Part shown: in pieces, positions 20,496 through 22,855 of the stretch
How positions within the stretch are numbered: the stretch's first letter is position 1
How the letters are laid out: each line of letters opens with the position of its first letter
Origin: a virus
Direction: 5' to 3' (one strand)
DNA: 22,855 nt
Virus record (IMG/VR): IMGVR_UViG_3300036715_000251
Span: 1-22,855 of that record
Made by a program: the position numbers and the translations under genes
Notes under the pieces: model-generated
What the model saw: only the letters and a program-made list of their open reading frames with translations
The model's database searches: none
Told to the model about the DNA's origin: nothing

Positions 20496-21752
20496 ATGTC
20501 AACGTTAGGAAACAAAAGTTCCACTGCATTTTCGATATTAGCTGGCTCGGTAACATCAAATCAACTTGATCCATCTGCAGTTGTTCCAAACGCTGTCGCT
20601 GTCACTGGAACTACGACTTCTGCTATTCCCGCTACTGCGTTGGGCAGTGGAACTGCTGACGGTACTAAAATATTGAGAGGCGATAGAACTTGGGCTGCTT
20701 ATTCCGGCGGGGACAGTTACGACACTCCAATAAGTTCGACGGGGTATTTCTATGTTTCACTTGGAACAGCTTCGCAGCGACCGTCATCTCCTCCTATTGG
20801 CGCGTTTAGATACAATACAACGCAAGGTGTGTTTGAGATCTGGGATGGAACGATTTGGCGTGTAACGTATGCATCATATAGTAGCACGCAGAGAGCGATC
20901 TTTGGATATGGCCAAAGTGGATCGTCATATCTATCAATGACGAACCTTGTTTCCAACACCGGAGTTGTTGCTACTGACACTACAGGTGTTGGTACCGCGC
21001 GGCAAAGTCTTGCTGCTGCCGGCTATGGTGGTGATAAAGCGATATTTGGCTATGGTAATAATGGAGCACCTGCAACAGCTTTATCAATGACGAACCTAGT
21101 TTCCAACACCGGCGTTGTAGCTGCTGATACAACAGGTGTCGGCACAGCGCGGCATAGTCTTGCTGCCGCTGGCTATGGCGGAGATAAAGCAATCTTTGGC
21201 TATGGTTATGCAGGTGGATATGTATCAATGACGAACCTTGTATCCAACACCGGCGTTGTAGCTGCTGATACAACAGGTGTTGGCACAGCGCGGAAGTATC
21301 TTGCTGCTGCTGGCTATGGTGGAGATAAAGCTATATTTGGCTATGGTTTCAATGGAACTCTATCCATGACAAACCTTGTTTCGAACACCGGCGTTGTTGC
21401 TGCTGATACAGCAGGTGTCGGCACAGCGCGGTACGGTCTTGCTGCTGCTGGCTATGGCGGAGATAAAGCAATCTTTGGTTATGGATACAACGGATCGTCA
21501 AATGTATCAATCACCAACGTTGTTTCGAATGTCGGTGTCGTCGCGGCCGACACGACGGGTGTTGGTACTGCGCGGGAGTATCTTGCTGCTGCGGGCTATG
21601 GCGGAGATAAAGCGATATTTGGCTACGGGTATACATCCGCAGAAGTATCAATGACGAACTTGATCTCAAACACCGGCGTTGTAGCGGCCGACACGACGGG
21701 TGTTGGTACTGCGCGCGCTTATCTTGCTGCGGCTGGGTATTCGTTGAACTAA
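20496..21752 (+). CDS. Kelch-like repeat tail-fibre protein C (6 repeats)
   Basis: 418 aa, paralogous to the proteins at 17706 and 19005. The same N-terminal module (LGSGTADGTKILRGDRTWA, STGYFYVSLGTASQRPSSPP, FRYNTTQGVFEIWDGTIWRV) is followed from residue 133 by six repeats and ends GYSLN. The repeat start falls at the same residue as in copy A. The loops after FGYG differ strongly: QSGSSYL, NNGAPATAL, YAGGYV, FNGTL, YNGSSNV and YTSAEV. The ATG abuts the previous stop, with GGAGAAG just upstream. Receptor binding is inferred from the repeat type and context. Confidence 0.82.
   Translation: MSTLGNKSSTAFSILAGSVTSNQLDPSAVVPNAVAVTGTTTSAIPATALGSGTADGTKILRGDRTWAAYSGGDSYDTPISSTGYFYVSLGTASQRPSSPPIGAFRYNTTQGVFEIWDGTIWRVTYASYSSTQRAIFGYGQSGSSYLSMTNLVSNTGVVATDTTGVGTARQSLAAAGYGGDKAIFGYGNNGAPATALSMTNLVSNTGVVAADTTGVGTARHSLAAAGYGGDKAIFGYGYAGGYVSMTNLVSNTGVVAADTTGVGTARKYLAAAGYGGDKAIFGYGFNGTLSMTNLVSNTGVVAADTAGVGTARYGLAAAGYGGDKAIFGYGYNGSSNVSITNVVSNVGVVAADTTGVGTAREYLAAAGYGGDKAIFGYGYTSAEVSMTNLISNTGVVAADTTGVGTARAYLAAAGYSLN
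20892..21749 (+). repeat. Six tandem Kelch-like coding repeats (copy C)
   Basis: Six units of about 138-150 bp. Length changes sit in the segment coding the loop between FGYG and S-TN. The framework DNA is nearly identical to copies A and B, suggesting gene conversion between the three genes. Confidence 0.9.
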
Positions 21753-21778
21753 ATCAAACAATCTTAAGGAGAATCACG

Positions 21779-22354
21779 ATGAAATTGTGCAAGTATGTAG
21801 CGTCTAACCACGCTACTCTTTTCGGTACACCTTCAAATCCAATTCAACGATCTGATATTGTTATCATCGGTCGGTTGCCAGACGACAGCGAATTTCTCGT
21901 GCTAACTACGGCAACGGATCCAGCACTTGTTGAAGTTCAGCTGTCACAAGTAACCAACTTCATCTTTACATATTGCCAAGCATGGGGTCTTCAAGTAGAT
22001 CAACAACGCGTCAATATGACTCTCGAAGACATCAAGGCAAAACGTTTTGCTGAAATCGATGCGAAACGCGACGAACAACTAAACGCCGGTGTAATGTTTG
22101 CAAACAATCTGTATTACTCAGATAGCGAATTTCAAACACAATTGCAAGCGTTCTTGCTTGCATGGAATCAGGGCCTTTTAGATAGTACAGCAACAGTCGC
22201 TATTCGGAGACCCGACGGTACAATAGTGCAGATGGGTAGAAACGACGTTCTACAACTTGCTGGTGCGGTGTTGCAGTATGTCCAAACAGTGTATGCTGAA
22301 TCGTGGGCAGCAAAAGATGCGGTAACTGCAGACGTTGCTCCACAGTTTAGCTAA
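21779..22354 (+). CDS. DUF4376-containing protein, likely tail-fibre assembly or fibre-linked
   Basis: 191 aa from the ATG at 21779, with AAGGAGAAT upstream. The C-terminal half (about residues 81-184) has the DUF4376 layout: TLEDIKAKRFAEIDAKRDEQL, then GVMFANNLYYSDSEFQTQLQAF, then IRRPDGTIVQMGRNDVLQLAGAVLQYV. DUF4376 domains are typical of phage tail-fibre assembly (Tfa-like) or fibre-tip proteins. The N-terminal half is a separate small domain of unknown type. It directly follows the last fibre gene, supporting a chaperone or fibre-linked role. Confidence 0.78.
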   Translation: MKLCKYVASNHATLFGTPSNPIQRSDIVIIGRLPDDSEFLVLTTATDPALVEVQLSQVTNFIFTYCQAWGLQVDQQRVNMTLEDIKAKRFAEIDAKRDEQLNAGVMFANNLYYSDSEFQTQLQAFLLAWNQGLLDSTATVAIRRPDGTIVQMGRNDVLQLAGAVLQYVQTVYAESWAAKDAVTADVAPQFS

Positions 22355-22423
22355 GTGTACCAATAGATAGTGGATCGTCCGTCATATTACGGTGGACAAG
22401 ATTGCTCGAAACAAGGAAGTGTT

Positions 22424-22783
22424 ATGTTGCAGCCTCAATACTCATATCAAGCAGTTGTCACGAACGTTGTCGATGGTGATACTATCGACGCTTTAGTTGA
22501 CCTTGGTTTCTACGTACAGGTTAATGTTCGATTCCGCCTGTTTGGAATCAACACACAAGAGACAAACGACCAAGATCCCGCGAAGCGCGATCTTGCAATC
22601 AAAGCGAAGCAGTATGTTATCGACAATCTGCTGAACAAGAAAGTGTCGATCCGATCGCACAAGACGGACAAGTACGGCCGTTGGCTCGGCGAAATCTTCA
22701 TCGATAATGCGCTGAGCTCTTTCAACTACCAGATGATCAATCAAGGGTTAGCTGTTGCATATAACGGGGGCGCTCGTGGATAA
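22424..22783 (+). CDS. Staphylococcal-nuclease-like (SNase/thermonuclease) protein
   Basis: 119 aa from the ATG at 22424, with AAGGAAG upstream; a GTG at 22370 gives a longer form with no conserved extra sequence. The fold's key elements are VVDGDTIDALVDLG, VRFRLFGINTQET (catalytic-type Arg and Glu) and KYGRWLGEIFI (second Arg). All three catalytic-type positions are kept, so Ca2+-dependent nuclease activity is plausible. The protein has no signal peptide, so it would act in the infected cell or be packed. It might break down host DNA or RNA. It follows the fibre block. Confidence 0.88.
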   Translation: MLQPQYSYQAVVTNVVDGDTIDALVDLGFYVQVNVRFRLFGINTQETNDQDPAKRDLAIKAKQYVIDNLLNKKVSIRSHKTDKYGRWLGEIFIDNALSSFNYQMINQGLAVAYNGGARG

Positions 22784-22855
22784 TAAATGGCTTAGCCGCA
22801 AATTCATTGCGGCAATGACTGCACTTGGCTCTGCGCACTATCTTATCCAATTTGG
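22776..22855 (+). CDS. Start of a small, probably membrane-linked protein (3' partial)
   Basis: GTG 22776 overlaps the nuclease stop by 8 bp and has GGGGG about 6 nt upstream. The visible residues begin MDNKWLSRKFIAAMTALGSAHYLIQF. An NKWLSRKF start followed by a hydrophobic helix resembles small phage membrane proteins of holin-like type, but the rest lies outside the window. The internal ATG at 22787 reads into a stop after two codons and is not an alternative. Confidence 0.55.
   Translation, partial: MDNKWLSRKFIAAMTALGSAHYLIQF

Noticed and set aside
18102-21749. Diversity-generating retroelement as the source of loop variation
   Set aside because: No reverse transcriptase, template repeat or adenine-biased substitution pattern was seen in the window.
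17706-21752. Regular repeats of about 140 bp that could suggest a CRISPR or satellite array
   Set aside because: The repeats are in-frame coding units with protein-level conservation and no spacer structure; they are Kelch-like blades.
1-22855. Insertion sequences, integrase or attachment sites
   Set aside because: No transposase, integrase or flanking duplications were seen; the tRNAs are phage-coded and intact and need not mark an attachment site.

Overview
The window is a gene-dense stretch of a T4-superfamily (myovirus) phage genome. All convincing genes read on the + strand, many with 1-8 nt stop/start overlaps. The diagnostic genes are a gp61-type DNA primase, T4-type RNase H, DsbA-like late-transcription protein, dCMP deaminase, class Ia ribonucleotide reductase (NrdA+NrdB), flavin-dependent thymidylate synthase (ThyX instead of T4's ThyA-type Td), a gp5.4-like PAAR spike tip, seven tRNAs and tail-fibre genes. 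The closest gene styles I recall are T4-like phages of cyanobacteria, SAR11 and alphaproteobacteria; the host cannot be named from this sequence.

Layout. 1-2895: end of one gene, an unknown 418-aa protein with a C-terminal AT-hook-like motif, a small unknown protein, a strong terminator, then two conserved T4-like unknowns. 2897-3600: a two-gene lysis cassette (i-spanin plus a short overlapping lipoprotein o-spanin). 3719-8699: a sigma70-type promoter, then primase, thyX, nrdA and nrdB. 8696-11447: small conserved proteins, including a GTG-start zinc ribbon, a GIY-YIG-like protein, a membrane/coiled-coil protein, a small membrane protein, a WYL_2/DUF2693-like protein and DsbA. 11454-15278: a promoter, an unknown 378-aa protein, RNase H (apparently starting at AUU), a DUF6433-like protein with an AT-hook, dCMP deaminase and small proteins. 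15384-17214: seven tRNAs (Thr, Pro, Ala, Asp, Ser, Leu, Leu) interleaved with a small basic protein, the PAAR spike tip and a winged-helix protein. 17324-22855: a T4-late-like promoter, then virion genes: a small structural protein, three paralogous Kelch-like repeat fibres (6, 3 and 6 repeats), a coiled-coil protein, a DUF4376/Tfa-like protein, a staphylococcal-nuclease-like protein, and the start of a further gene.

How they work together. NrdA/NrdB make deoxynucleotides, dCMP deaminase makes dUMP and ThyX converts it to dTMP, supplying replication in which primase and RNase H start and clean up lagging strands. Near-consensus TTGAC(T/A)-17-TATA(A/G)T promoters precede primase and several small genes, suggesting early transcription by host RNA polymerase. 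TAAATA-type boxes precede the tRNA and structural blocks, suggesting T4-style late transcription helped by DsbA.

Most notable: the AUU start of RNase H, the Kelch-like fibre family whose copies differ mainly in one loop, a Hint-like insertion in NrdA, an inverted repeat joining a -10 box to the start of the gene it drives, and a structured non-coding spacer with a possible tRNA-Pro relic in the tRNA region.
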